Notes: a model not told the origin generated them from the sequence alone. 64,000 nt of DNA from Kineosporia babensis (GCF_021129305.1 NZ_JAJOMB010000002.1:186001-250000); one strand, 5' to 3'; shown: positions 1 to 8,576, counted from the first letter of the stretch. Program-made: numbers and translations.

Positions 1-1
1 G

Positions 2-745
2 GCGGTTCGTGCGGCAGGGCTCGCCTGGACGCAACCGCAGCTCGTGAGGCGGTTCGGTGTAGTGAACGCCGGTACTGCCCGGGCGAACGTTCCTCGTCTG
101 CTGGATCTCACGGTCTGTGGCCACGAGCGCGCTGCCGTCCTGGCGGTGGACCGGGCGGGTACCGGGGTTCGTCTCGTTGCGCCGCCCGGGCCGGTGCCGC
201 AGGACAACCTGCGGGTGCTGGCGGGCAAGGCCGGTCTGCGATTCCTGGCGGTCGCCCGGCCGCGGTCCGACGACGTCAACGCCTCGGCTCGATTCCTCGG
301 GGTGCCAGGCACGATGGAGCTGGTCTCGGTCGGTGGTGCGGAGCTACGGCTGCCGGCGGTGCTGAACGGGCACGCCGACCTGGGGTTCGATCGGCTGAAC
401 GCGCGCTCGCTGCGGCCCTCCGGCCCGGTGCCGGAGTATCCGCAGGTGAGTGATGTCACCGATCCGCTGCTCGGGTACCGGCGCCGGCTGGAGCGGGTGG
501 TCTCCGGAGGCAGGCGCACGCTTTCCGTTCCGGGGGTGCCCCAAGAGGTCCGGTCGGAAGCTGCGCGCCTGCGCAGTGAGCAGCTGACCACCGCGGCCAC
601 CCTGCTGGAGAACCTGCTGCAGGCGGCTCATCCGCACCGACGGGATGAGTTCGGCCGGCTCGCCGGTCCGGCCGATGACGCTCTGGCGAAGGCCTGGTTG
701 GCCGCCGCTACTTATCGGCGGGCCCTGCTCGGAGCGCCCTTGTGA
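2..745 (+). CDS. Partial hypothetical protein (5' end outside window)
   Basis: The reading frame is open from base 2, so the gene begins upstream and only the last ~247 residues are seen; the ATG/GTG codons near base 44 need not be starts. The visible part is rich in Ala, Arg and Leu, has no membrane segment or signal peptide, and ends in an Ala/Leu-rich, probably helical tail. I recognise no family motif. It stops at TGA 743-745, 85 bp before the SPOR gene on the same strand. Codon use is typical of the window, so I treat it as real coding sequence of unknown function. Confidence 0.55.
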   Translation, partial: AVRAAGLAWTQPQLVRRFGVVNAGTARANVPRLLDLTVCGHERAAVLAVDRAGTGVRLVAPPGPVPQDNLRVLAGKAGLRFLAVARPRSDDVNASARFLGVPGTMELVSVGGAELRLPAVLNGHADLGFDRLNARSLRPSGPVPEYPQVSDVTDPLLGYRRRLERVVSGGRRTLSVPGVPQEVRSEAARLRSEQLTTAATLLENLLQAAHPHRRDEFGRLAGPADDALAKAWLAAATYRRALLGAPL

Positions 746-830
746 TTCTTGGTGAATTTGAGGCTGGAGAGGCTGTGGCCTGGGCGGATTTAAGGGAGCG
801 CGCCGAAGTAGCGCCTAGACTCCGGTCATC

Positions 831-1325
831 GTGACGGAGTTGAGCAGCGCCTCCCAGCCGGAGGCCGAGCAGGAGCAGGCGGCTGAGGGCGATTCCGTCG
901 CCGTCTCGCGGTGGTCGCTCCAGGCCCCGGGGATCGACGTGTTCTGGCCGATTCTCGCGGCCGTTCTCACCACCATCGTCATCGTGGTCGCGTTGGTGGC
1001 GCACTCTTCGATGGCGGCGGTCGGCGTGGGTACTCCGCGGACCGACTGGGCGCCTCGGCCCACCCCCGAGGCCGACCAGCCGTTCGTGGTGGTGCAGGTG
1101 GCCAGCTTCCCCAGCCGGGACGAGGGGCAGAGCGAGGTGCGCAAGCTGCGGCAGTCCGGCCTGGACGCGGCGGTGCTGAAGTCCGACCGCTACGCCCCGA
1201 TGAACGAGGGCTGGTACGTGGTCTACATCGGGCCGTTCACCGCGGACGCCGAGGGCCGGGCGCAGGCCAAGAAGTTCACCAAGGACATCGAGGGCTCACT
1301 CGTGCGCACTCTCCACCGGCGCTGA
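831..1325 (+). CDS. SPOR-domain membrane protein
   Basis: 164 residues from GTG. A charged, acidic cytoplasmic N-terminus (~35 residues) is followed by one membrane helix (about residues 38-58), a Pro-rich linker, and a C-terminal SPOR-like repeat (about 82-160) with the typical alternation FVVVQVASF...EAEVRKLRQSGLDA...WYVVYIGPF. SPOR domains bind denuded peptidoglycan glycan strands, often at division sites, so a cell-envelope role is likely. A TAGACT hexamer at 816-821, 9 nt before the GTG, could be a -10 box for a nearly leaderless mRNA. The 3' end overlaps the convergent TetR gene by 30 bp. Confidence 0.8.
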   Translation: MTELSSASQPEAEQEQAAEGDSVAVSRWSLQAPGIDVFWPILAAVLTTIVIVVALVAHSSMAAVGVGTPRTDWAPRPTPEADQPFVVVQVASFPSRDEGQSEVRKLRQSGLDAAVLKSDRYAPMNEGWYVVYIGPFTADAEGRAQAKKFTKDIEGSLVRTLHRR

Positions 1326-1949
1326 GAGCCCCACCGCGGGCAGGATCACGTGGTCGATCAGGCGCAGCATGCTCTCCCGGGAGGGCGCCTTCTGGTGGTA
1401 CAGCGCCCGGAACATGCCCATGGCCGGGCCGAGTGAGGACATCAGCTCGACGTCCACCCCGTCCTCGATCTCGCCGCGCTCGATCGCCCGCTGGAACACC
1501 GTTTGGTAGGCACTGGCCCGCGGCCGGAGCATGATGTCGTTGATCGCCTCGAGCAGTTCCGGGTGGGCGGAGATCATCGAGGCCACGCCGAGCATGATCC
1601 GCAGGTGGCGATTGCTGTCGCTGACCGCCTTCGGCTTCACCATCGCCACCAGGTCGCCGCGCAGCGTGCCGGTGTCCGGCGGCAGGAACACCTGGCCCTG
1701 GCCCGGGCCCGGATGCTGCTTCATGCAGGCGATCGCGTCGATCACCAGCTCGGCCTTGGACGGCCAGCGGCGGTAGAGCGTGGCCTTACCGGCCTTGGCC
1801 CGGGTGGCCACCATGTCGACCGTCATGCCCTCGTAGCCGACCTCGGCCAGGACGTCGAGCGCGGCCTCGAGGATCTCCGGGTCGCGGGAGTGGTCGCGCT
1901 TGCGACCGACCCTGCTCGGCCCGGCCGGCTTCGCCGTCGGCGTGGTCAT
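1296..1949 (-). CDS. TetR/AcrR family transcriptional regulator
   Basis: 217 residues from the ATG at 1949; the frame stays open upstream, but that extension runs through the palindrome array and looks non-coding. The N-terminal HTH is clear: ILEAALDVLAEVGYEGMTVDMVATRAKAG, then KATLYRRWPSKAELV. The C-terminal half is an all-helical ligand-binding domain. It is divergent from the DHA2 exporter and separated from it by five phased palindromes, so it most likely represses both the exporter and itself and is released by an exported compound. The ligand is unknown. Confidence 0.9.
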   Translation of the reverse strand: MTTPTAKPAGPSRVGRKRDHSRDPEILEAALDVLAEVGYEGMTVDMVATRAKAGKATLYRRWPSKAELVIDAIACMKQHPGPGQGQVFLPPDTGTLRGDLVAMVKPKAVSDSNRHLRIMLGVASMISAHPELLEAINDIMLRPRASAYQTVFQRAIERGEIEDGVDVELMSSLGPAMGMFRALYHQKAPSRESMLRLIDHVILPAVGLSAPVESAHE

Positions 1950-2035
1950 CTCGGTGGCACCTCGGTTCGTTGTCCGGACTGCGTTCGCGTTGCCCGTCAG
2001 GACAACGACGCCCCGAGGCAAAGAGTACCCGGGAT

Positions 2036-2109
2036 GTTCCGGAACTGCCCGGTTGCGGAACTCCTGGGTACCGGAACGGAGCAGTCCCGGAACTTTCTTG
2101 TTCCGGAAC
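2036..2109. promoter_or_regulatory. Array of five phased GTTCCGGAAC operators
   Basis: Five 10-bp elements begin at 2036, 2052, 2068, 2084 and 2100, exactly 16 bp apart: GTTCCGGAAC, GTTGCGGAAC, GTACCGGAAC, GTCCCGGAAC, GTTCCGGAAC. The first and last are perfect palindromes; the middle three differ only in the left half-site. The array fills the promoter region between the TetR gene and the exporter and ends 15 bp before a TATGGT -10-like hexamer (2124-2129). It is most simply the operator array of the adjacent TetR protein. Binding is inferred. Confidence 0.75.
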
Positions 2110-2136
2110 TGATGAGTCTCGTATATGGTGGCCGTC

Positions 2137-3651
2137 ATGTCCATGACCACCGCGGCGCCGTCCGCATCCTCCGGCCGGTGGCTGACCCTGACCACGGTCG
2201 CGTTCGCCCAGCTGATGGTCGTGCTGGACACGACCATCGTGAACATCGCGCTGCCCTCCGCCCAGGCCGACCTCGGCTTCTCGGACGGCGACCGGCAGTG
2301 GATCGTCACCGCCTACGCGCTCACCTTCGGCAGCCTGCTGCTGCTCGGCGGCCGGCTCTCCGACCTCATCGGCCGGCGCCGGGCCTTTGTGATCGCCCTG
2401 ATCGGATTCGCCGTCGCCTCGGCTCTCGGCGGCGCCGCCTCCTCGTTCGGCTGGCTGGTCGCGGCCCGGGCCCTGCAGGGGGTCTTCGGCGCCCTGCTCG
2501 CCCCCACCGCGCTGGCCGTGCTGGCCACCACCTTCACCGACCCGGTGGAACGCCGCCGGGCCTTCGGCATCTTCGGCGCCATCGCCGGTATGGGCGGCGC
2601 CATCGGCCTGCTCCTGGGCGGCTTCCTGACCGAGCACTTCGACTGGAGCTGGACGCTCTACGTCAACTGCGTGATCGCGGTGATCGCGGTGATCGGCGCC
2701 CTGTTCTTCCTGCCCAACGTGCAGCGCACCGGCTCTCGCCCGCGCCTCGACGTGCCCGGCACCGTGCTGGTCTCGGCCGCGCTCTTCTCGCTGGTCTACG
2801 GCTTCTCCCACGCCGAGACCGAGGGCTGGTCCAACGGCCTGACCATCGGCCTGCTGATCGCCTCGGTGGTGCTGGGCACGGTGTTCGTCTGGTGGCAGAC
2901 CCGGGCCGAGCACCCGCTGATGCCGCTGTCGATCGTGCTCGACCGCAACCGCTCGGCCTCGTACCTGGCGGTGCTGCTGGCCGGTATCGGGATGTTCGGC
3001 ATCTTCCTGTTCCTGACCTACTACCTGCAGCTCACCCTGGGCTACTCGCCGATCCGGACCGGTGTCTCGTTCCTGCCGATGATCGTGGCCCTGGTCTTCA
3101 CCGCGCAGATCTCCAGCAACTTCCTGCTGCCGCGCTTCGGCCCCCGGGTGATGGTGCCCTCCGGCATGTTGTTCGCCGCCGTCGGCGCGTTCTGGCTGAC
3201 CGCACTCGACCTGAACAGCTCCTACGCCCCGGGCATCCTGTTCCCGCTGATCCTGATGGGCATGGGCTTCGGCCAGATGATGCCCGCCGCGATCCAGACC
3301 GCCACCCTGAACGTCGACCCGCGCTTCGCCGGCGTGGCCTCCGCCCTGGTGAACACCGGCCAGCAGGTGGGCGGTTCGCTCGGCACCGCGCTGATCAACA
3401 CCCTGGCCGCCTCCGCCGCCACCTCGTACCTGGCCGGCCACCAGCCCGCCACGACGCAGGTGCTGGCCGAGGCTGCGGTGCGCAGCTACAGCACGGCCTA
3501 CGCCTGGGTCGGCGGATTCTTCCTGGCCGGTGCCCTGCTGTCCGCCCTGATGTACCGCTCCCGCACCTCGACGATGCAGGTCACGGCCACGACCGGCGCC
3601 CCGGCCGGGTCCGGCGCAGCCGACGATGCCGAGCCGGTGATCATGCACTGA
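2137..3651 (+). CDS. DHA2-family MFS drug/metabolite exporter
   Basis: About 504 residues with about 14 hydrophobic segments, the size and topology of DHA2 (EmrB/QacA-like) proton antiporters. Motif D1-like LDTTIVNIALPSAQADLG lies in TM1; the loop 2-3 motif is GGRLSDLIGRRR; motif C-like GGAIGLLLGG lies in TM5. Starts at 2125, 2137 and 2143 are in frame; I prefer 2137 because TATGGT lies exactly 7 nt before it, the spacing of leaderless actinobacterial transcripts, and the 2125 ATG overlaps that hexamer. It is divergent from its likely TetR repressor. The substrate cannot be read from sequence. Confidence 0.9.
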   Translation: MSMTTAAPSASSGRWLTLTTVAFAQLMVVLDTTIVNIALPSAQADLGFSDGDRQWIVTAYALTFGSLLLLGGRLSDLIGRRRAFVIALIGFAVASALGGAASSFGWLVAARALQGVFGALLAPTALAVLATTFTDPVERRRAFGIFGAIAGMGGAIGLLLGGFLTEHFDWSWTLYVNCVIAVIAVIGALFFLPNVQRTGSRPRLDVPGTVLVSAALFSLVYGFSHAETEGWSNGLTIGLLIASVVLGTVFVWWQTRAEHPLMPLSIVLDRNRSASYLAVLLAGIGMFGIFLFLTYYLQLTLGYSPIRTGVSFLPMIVALVFTAQISSNFLLPRFGPRVMVPSGMLFAAVGAFWLTALDLNSSYAPGILFPLILMGMGFGQMMPAAIQTATLNVDPRFAGVASALVNTGQQVGGSLGTALINTLAASAATSYLAGHQPATTQVLAEAAVRSYSTAYAWVGGFFLAGALLSALMYRSRTSTMQVTATTGAPAGSGAADDAEPVIMH

Positions 3652-3670
3652 ACCGATCTGGTTCCTGACC

Positions 3671-3705
3671 TGCGGGTCCTCGCAAAGATGCGAGGATTAC
3701 CCGCA
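3671..3705. promoter_or_regulatory. Bulged hairpin reaching the GTPase start codon
   Basis: TGCGGGT (3671-3677) and CCTCGCA (3678-3684) pair with TGCGAGG (3689-3695) and ACCCGCA (3699-3705) around a 4-nt AAGA loop, leaving a 3-nt ATT bulge. The 14-bp stem ends on the A of the GTPase ATG (3705). It could terminate exporter transcription, mask the GTPase start, or be a protein operator. Confidence 0.5.
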
Positions 3706-4856
3706 TGGCACCGGCTCCTCGGGATTGGTTCAGCAAGCAGTTCGGCGACACGTTCGACGAGAAGGCGCGCGAGATCGGCCGGTTCAACCTGGCCATCTTC
3801 GGCAAGACCGGGGTGGGCAAGAGCACGCTGGTCAACGCCATCTTCGGGGAGGACGTGGCCGAGACCGGGATCGGGCAGCCGGTCACCCAGGACAGCCACC
3901 TCTACATGCACGCCGACGGTCACTTCGGGGTGCTGGACACCCGTGGCCTGGAGATCGGCACCGACGACGAGACCATCCTGTCCGAGCTCAAGGACTACGT
4001 GCGCCAGATGCGGCGCCGGCCGCAGGCCGAGCAACTGCACGTGGCCTGGTACTGCGTGCGCTCGCTGGACCGGCGTTTCGAGGAGACGGAAGAGCACTTC
4101 ATCCGGGAGCTGGACCGGCTCGGCCTGCCGGTGCTGCTGGTCCTGACCCAGGTCCCGATGCGCGAGGGCCGTTGTCACCCCGACGCGGTGGCGCTGCGCG
4201 ACGACATCGCCGCGCGCGACCTGCCGCTGGTCAAGGACGAAATCTTCCTGACCAACGCCAAGGCCGACGACTTCGCCGGCCTGGAGGCGCACGGGCTGCA
4301 GGAACTGCTCGATGCCACCTTTCGCGTTGCCCCGGCCGGAGTCGAGGAAGCGCTGGTGGCCGCTCAGAAGATCGACCTGACGCGGAAACGGGAATCGGCG
4401 AACAAGGCGATCCGCACCGCGGTCGGGGCGGCCGCCGCGGCCGGGGCCACGCCGATCCCGTTCTCCGACGCCGCAGTGCTCGTGCCCATCCAGCTCACGA
4501 TGATGGCGTCGATCGCGCACATCTACGGGGTGGGTGTGGACCGGGCCACGGCGGCGGCGCTGGCGGCTACCGCGGCGGCCACTGCTGGTGGGCGTTCCCT
4601 GGTGACCGGGCTGATCAAGTCGGTACCAGGGGCGGGCACGCTGATCGGCGGAGGCATTGCCGCGGCGGTCGCCTCCAGCGTGACCTGGGCGGTGGGTCAG
4701 GCCTGGACCACGGTCTGCTCGCACCTGTCGCAGGGCAAGCTCACCGGGGTTTCCGGAGCGCTGGACAGCGATGCGATCCGAGAGCTCTTCCTGGACGAGT
4801 TCCGTGGGAACATGCGCAAGAAGCTCCCCGGCGGCTACAGGCAACCAGGCGACTGA
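3705..4856 (+). CDS. P-loop GTPase with C-terminal DUF697-like domain
   Basis: 383 residues. The N-terminal TRAFAC-type G domain has Walker A GKTGVGKST (33-41), the switch II/G3 motif DTRG (78-81) and, in the G4 position, TQVP (148-151) instead of NKxD, as in YfjP/IRG-like GTPases. After about residue 230 comes an Ala/Gly-rich, hydrophobic helical region resembling DUF697, which mediates membrane association in related proteins. Function is unknown; membrane stress or remodelling roles are proposed for relatives. No clear Shine-Dalgarno precedes the ATG, which sits at the base of a hairpin. Confidence 0.8.
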   Translation: MAPAPRDWFSKQFGDTFDEKAREIGRFNLAIFGKTGVGKSTLVNAIFGEDVAETGIGQPVTQDSHLYMHADGHFGVLDTRGLEIGTDDETILSELKDYVRQMRRRPQAEQLHVAWYCVRSLDRRFEETEEHFIRELDRLGLPVLLVLTQVPMREGRCHPDAVALRDDIAARDLPLVKDEIFLTNAKADDFAGLEAHGLQELLDATFRVAPAGVEEALVAAQKIDLTRKRESANKAIRTAVGAAAAAGATPIPFSDAAVLVPIQLTMMASIAHIYGVGVDRATAAALAATAAATAGGRSLVTGLIKSVPGAGTLIGGGIAAAVASSVTWAVGQAWTTVCSHLSQGKLTGVSGALDSDAIRELFLDEFRGNMRKKLPGGYRQPGD

Positions 4857-4939
4857 GACACGTCCTTAAGCTCTGAGACCCAAGGTGCCGGCCAGACGTC
4901 CGCAAGCTCCGCAACCAAGGTGGCAACGGACGTCCGCCA

Positions 4940-5542
4940 TCAGTTCTTGCGACGCCACCAGGCCTGCTCGGGCTCGGAGATCGGCACCCGCGAACCCGGT
5001 GCGGCCGCCTTCTGCGTGACCTTGCCCTCCGAGGGCGCGAAGATGATCTGCGAGATCTGCTGGTAGTGCAGGTCCGAGTCCGGGATGTAGTTGATCGTGC
5101 TCAGCGCCTGGTCCTGACCGGCCGACTCCATCACGAACTTGCCGTACCCCAGCAGCTGGCCGGTCACCGTCCGGTCGTACCGCATGTCGGTGACCTTGCC
5201 CATCGGCATGATGTCGACCTGACGGGTGATGATGCCGTGGACCAGCATCAGCCGGCGGTCGGTGGCCAGGAACAGCTCCTCGTACCACTCCCAGGCCCGC
5301 AGGATGGTCCGGGCCAGCAGGAGCAGCCACAACCCGGTGAGGATCTGGGTGAGCAGGCCGGGCACGTTGTCCAGGCTGCTGGCCCAGGCCAGCAGGATCA
5401 TCCCGAAGACCGACGTCGCCACCGGCTCGGCCAGCACCACCCAGTGCCGGCGCAGCATGAAGACGATCTGCTCGCTGGGGATGAGGTAGCGGTCCAGTTC
5501 TTTGGGGACGCCTGGGCCGAATCGTTCTGAATGCCCGACCAT
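4940..5542 (-). CDS. PH-domain (bPH2/DUF304-like) membrane protein
   Basis: About 200 residues. Two hydrophobic helices (roughly residues 37-75) precede a bacterial PH-like beta domain, seen in ELFLATDRRLMLVHGIITRQVDIMPMGKVTDMRYDR...GYGKFVMESAGQDQALSTINYI. Such proteins are widespread, poorly characterised envelope proteins. I chose ATG 5542 over GTG 5551 because TAGAGT (plus-strand 5550-5555 as ACTCTA) lies 7 nt upstream, the leaderless spacing. It is convergent with the GTPase and divergent from the FAD oxidase. Confidence 0.8.
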   Translation of the reverse strand: MVGHSERFGPGVPKELDRYLIPSEQIVFMLRRHWVVLAEPVATSVFGMILLAWASSLDNVPGLLTQILTGLWLLLLARTILRAWEWYEELFLATDRRLMLVHGIITRQVDIMPMGKVTDMRYDRTVTGQLLGYGKFVMESAGQDQALSTINYIPDSDLHYQQISQIIFAPSEGKVTQKAAAPGSRVPISEPEQAWWRRKN

Positions 5543-5693
5543 GCGGGTCACTCTAGGGCAGCTCAGCGTGGTTGTGGCTGATCAACTCGGGAATGTCACG
5601 CCTCGATATTCCCCTGAGGCAACTGTCGGCACTGTCGTCTCACTGCACCACAAGAAATTATGTCGACAGGAAAAATCGAGAAAGGGGTGTGTC

Positions 5694-7085
5694 ATCACTA
5701 CGAGCAAACTCCAGGCGCTCCGGGCCGCGCTGCCCGAGGCGAACCTGATCGTGGACGGCGACGTCCTGGCGAGTCTCAGCCAGGACGACGCGGAGTGGGC
5801 ACCGGTCGGCCGGGCCCTGGCGGCGCTCCGGGCGACGAGCACCGACGAGGTCAGCCGGGCCGTGGCCGCCTGCGCCGACCTGGGCATCCCGGTGGTCAGC
5901 CGGGGAGCCGGCACCGGCCTGTCCGGCGGTGCCAATGCGGTGGACGGCTGCCTGGTGATCGATCTGTCGCGGATGAACCAGGTGCTCGAGATCGACGTGG
6001 AGAACATGATCTGCGTGGTCCAGCCCGGCGTGGTCAACAACGACCTGAAGGCCGCGGTCGCCGAGCACGGCCTGTGGTATCCGCCCGACCCGGCCAGCGC
6101 GCCCTGGTCGAGCATCGGCGGCAATGTCAGCACCAACGCCGGGGGCCTGTGCTGCCTGAAATACGGCGTGACCCGGGACTACGTCCTCGGCCTGGAGGTC
6201 GTGGTGGGCGGCCCGGCCGGCGCCTACGGCACGGTCACCCGGCTCGGCCGCCGGACCACCAAGGGCGTGGCCGGCTACGACCTGACCGGCCTGTTCGTCG
6301 GTTCGGAAGGCACGTTCGGCGTGATCACCGAGATCACCCTGCGCCTGCGCCCGGCCCGTCGGGAGGCCCCGCGCACCGTGGTCGGTGCCTTCCCCAGCCT
6401 GGTCGCTGCCGGTGCGGCGGTGGCTGCGGTCACCGCCGCCGGCCTGTTGCCCACCGCGCTCGAACTCCTCGACCGCGCCTGCCTGGAGGCGGTCGAGGAC
6501 TGGAAGCACCTGGGCCTGGAAGCCGACGCCGAGGCTCTGCTGCTGGCCCAGATCGACACCCCGGGCGAGTCCGGCCAGCTCGAGGCCGCCGCCATGGCCG
6601 AGGTGTTCGAGAAGGCCGGTGCGCTGTGGGCCGCGGTCTCCACCGACGAGCAGGAGGCCGAGGCGCTGTTCGCCGCCCGCCGGCTCGCCTACCCGGCGCT
6701 GGAACGGCTCAGCCCGGTGCTGACCGAGGACGTCTGCGTCCCCCGCTCGCAGGTGCCCGCCATGCTGGCCTCGATCGTCGAGATCGGCGAACGGCACGGG
6801 GTTTCGATCGCGACCATCGCGCACGCCGGGGACGGCAACCTGCACCCGCTGATCCGTACCCCGGCCGGTGACGAGGCCGCGCGGGTGGCCGCTCAGGCCG
6901 CGTTCGAGGAGATCCTGAGCTCGGCGCTGGCCAAGGGCGGCACGGTCAGCGGGGAACACGGCATCGGCCTGCTGAAACGTGAGGGCCTGCGTAAGGAACT
7001 GCCGGCCGAGGTGCAGGCGATGCAGCTGGCGCTCAAGCAGACCCTGGACCCGCTGAACCTTTTCAACCCCGGCAAAGCGATCTGA
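5694..7085 (+). CDS. FAD-linked oxidase, GlcD / D-lactate dehydrogenase type
   Basis: About 463 residues. The N-terminal PCMH-type FAD domain shows VVSRGAGTGLSGGANA, and SIGGNVSTNAGGLCCLKYGVTRDYVLGLEVV; the C-terminal domain ends with HAGDGNLHPL and GTVSGEHGIGLLKR...DPLNLFNPGKA, hallmarks of glycolate oxidase GlcD and D-lactate/D-2-hydroxyglutarate dehydrogenases. It oxidises a 2-hydroxyacid to a 2-ketoacid; the exact substrate is unclear. The start is odd: homology begins at about 5694, where the SD-like AAAGGGG (5681-5687) precedes an ATC codon. In-frame canonical starts lie only further upstream (GTG 5568, GTG 5574, ATG 5541). A nearby ATG (5660) is out of frame. Confidence 0.88.
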   Translation: MTTSKLQALRAALPEANLIVDGDVLASLSQDDAEWAPVGRALAALRATSTDEVSRAVAACADLGIPVVSRGAGTGLSGGANAVDGCLVIDLSRMNQVLEIDVENMICVVQPGVVNNDLKAAVAEHGLWYPPDPASAPWSSIGGNVSTNAGGLCCLKYGVTRDYVLGLEVVVGGPAGAYGTVTRLGRRTTKGVAGYDLTGLFVGSEGTFGVITEITLRLRPARREAPRTVVGAFPSLVAAGAAVAAVTAAGLLPTALELLDRACLEAVEDWKHLGLEADAEALLLAQIDTPGESGQLEAAAMAEVFEKAGALWAAVSTDEQEAEALFAARRLAYPALERLSPVLTEDVCVPRSQVPAMLASIVEIGERHGVSIATIAHAGDGNLHPLIRTPAGDEAARVAAQAAFEEILSSALAKGGTVSGEHGIGLLKREGLRKELPAEVQAMQLALKQTLDPLNLFNPGKAI

Positions 7086-7127
7086 GGCCCCTTTCGCCCG
7101 GGTGCCGGCCCGGATAAGACTGACGGC

Positions 7128-7892
7128 ATGCGGAGCTTCGTTGTCACCGGCGGCGGCCGAGGAGTTGGACGGGCGGTCGTGGAACGGCTGTTGCTGGGCG
7201 GCGATGCGGTGGTCGCGGTCGAGCTGGACGCCCGCGCCCTGACCTGGATCGAAGCGGCGGGTGGGAAAGCGGTCGCGGTACGTGGAGACGCCTGTCTGGA
7301 GGAGGTGGCCGAGCGGGCGGCGCATCTGGCCGAGGAGATCGCGCCGCTGGCCGGCTGGGTCAACAACGCCGCGCTGTTCCGCGACGCCTCGCTCGACACC
7401 GACGATGCGGCAACCATTCTCGACCTGATCACCAGCAACCTCGCGGCCGCGGTGACCGGGTGCGCGGTGGCGGTGAAGCATTTTCTGGCGGCCGGGAGCG
7501 GGGGCGCGATCGTGAACGTCTCCAGCCACCAGGCCCAGCGGCCGGTGCGCGGGGCTCTGCCCTACGCCACCGCCAAGGCCGCGATCGAAGGGCTGACCAA
7601 GGCTGCCGCCGTCGACCACGGCCCGGCCGGGATCCGGGTGAACGCCGTGGCCCTGGGCTCGATCGAGACCGAGCGCTACCAGCAGTTCCTGGCCGGGCGG
7701 AACGCGGCCGAGGTGGCGGTGGTGAACGCGCAGATGGCCGAGCTGCATCCGCTGGGGCGGATCGGGCTGGCCGGTGAGGTGGCCGACGCGGTGGCCTACC
7801 TGCTCTCCGACACGGCCTCGTTCGTGACGGGGGCGGTGCTGCCGGTGGACGGCGGCCGGGCGGTGCGCGGCCCGGATCCCGAAGAGAATTAG
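7128..7892 (+). CDS. Short-chain dehydrogenase/reductase (SDR)
   Basis: 254 residues, a classical SDR. The cofactor-binding motif is TGGGRGVG (7-14), followed by VNNAA (78-82), catalytic Ser in NVSS (~131-133) and YATAK (Tyr146, Lys150). The family oxidises or reduces alcohols and carbonyls with NAD(P)(H). It lies 42 bp after the FAD oxidase on the same strand and may be cotranscribed, so a joint role in hydroxyacid metabolism is possible but unproven. Confidence 0.88.
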   Translation: MRSFVVTGGGRGVGRAVVERLLLGGDAVVAVELDARALTWIEAAGGKAVAVRGDACLEEVAERAAHLAEEIAPLAGWVNNAALFRDASLDTDDAATILDLITSNLAAAVTGCAVAVKHFLAAGSGGAIVNVSSHQAQRPVRGALPYATAKAAIEGLTKAAAVDHGPAGIRVNAVALGSIETERYQQFLAGRNAAEVAVVNAQMAELHPLGRIGLAGEVADAVAYLLSDTASFVTGAVLPVDGGRAVRGPDPEEN

Positions 7893-8009
7893 GGACGAGG
7901 TGCTCACCTGAGCAGATACATGACTGTATGCATGTTGTTGCTCACGAACAGTGGTCTAGGATCGCCGCGTACTGCTGCATACCGGTCCGATTCGGGGAGG
8001 CCACCCTTC

Positions 8010-8576
8010 ATGAGCACGGATGTCCCGCAGACCGCTGAGCCCACCGTCACCGGTGCTCCGGAGATCACCGACCCGCGTCTGGCGGCGGTGCACAAGTTCA
8101 CCGACGAACTGGGTGCCCCGCAGGACGGCGCCTTCGACCGGATCGCGCAGATGGCGGCCAAGATCTTCGGCACGCCGATCGCCACGGTCAGCATCGTCGA
8201 CGAGGACCGGGTCTGGTTCGCCGCCACCGAGGGCCTGGACGGGGTGGCCCAGGTCGGCACCGAGCCCGGCCTGTGCGCCTCGGTGGTCCACCAGGAGGGG
8301 CCCTACATCGTGCAGGACGCGCAGAACGACCCGCGCACCGCCGACCACCCGCTGGTCACCGGCGACCTGGGGCTGCGCTTCTACGCGGCGGCGCCGATCG
8401 AGGTGGAGGGGCACGCCCTGGGCACGGTCAACGTGATCGACCAGAAGAGCCGCCCGCAGCTCGACCCCACCCAGATCAGCCTGCTGGTGGACCTGGCCGC
8501 CACGGTCGCCCAGCTGATGGAGATCCGGCTGGTCGCGCTCACCGCGATGAAGGAACGCAAGGTCGTCCAGGTCTGA
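8010..8576 (+). CDS. GAF-domain protein
   Basis: 188 residues. ATG 8010 is chosen because the purine-rich GGGGAGG lies about 8 nt upstream and the longer frame (from 7920) adds unlikely sequence. After a short tail, a single GAF domain fills the protein: FDRIAQMAAKIFGTPIATVSIVDEDRVWFAATEGL...GLCASVVHQEGPYIVQDAQNDPRTADHPLV, ending with the helix LLVDLAATVAQLMEIR. No effector domain is attached, so it is a stand-alone small-molecule or redox sensor or a protein-interaction module. The ligand is unknown. Confidence 0.85.
   Translation: MSTDVPQTAEPTVTGAPEITDPRLAAVHKFTDELGAPQDGAFDRIAQMAAKIFGTPIATVSIVDEDRVWFAATEGLDGVAQVGTEPGLCASVVHQEGPYIVQDAQNDPRTADHPLVTGDLGLRFYAAAPIEVEGHALGTVNVIDQKSRPQLDPTQISLLVDLAATVAQLMEIRLVALTAMKERKVVQV

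Noticed and set aside
1503-3668. Very long frame opposite and across the TetR/exporter genes
   Set aside because: It is rich in Arg, Pro, His and Gly, has no family motif, and lies antisense or out of frame to well-supported genes. Such shadows are expected at this GC content.
4880-4940. GACGTCCGC repeats between the convergent GTPase and PH-domain genes
   Set aside because: Short inverted/direct copies with no clear promoter or terminator context; chance is likely at this GC content.
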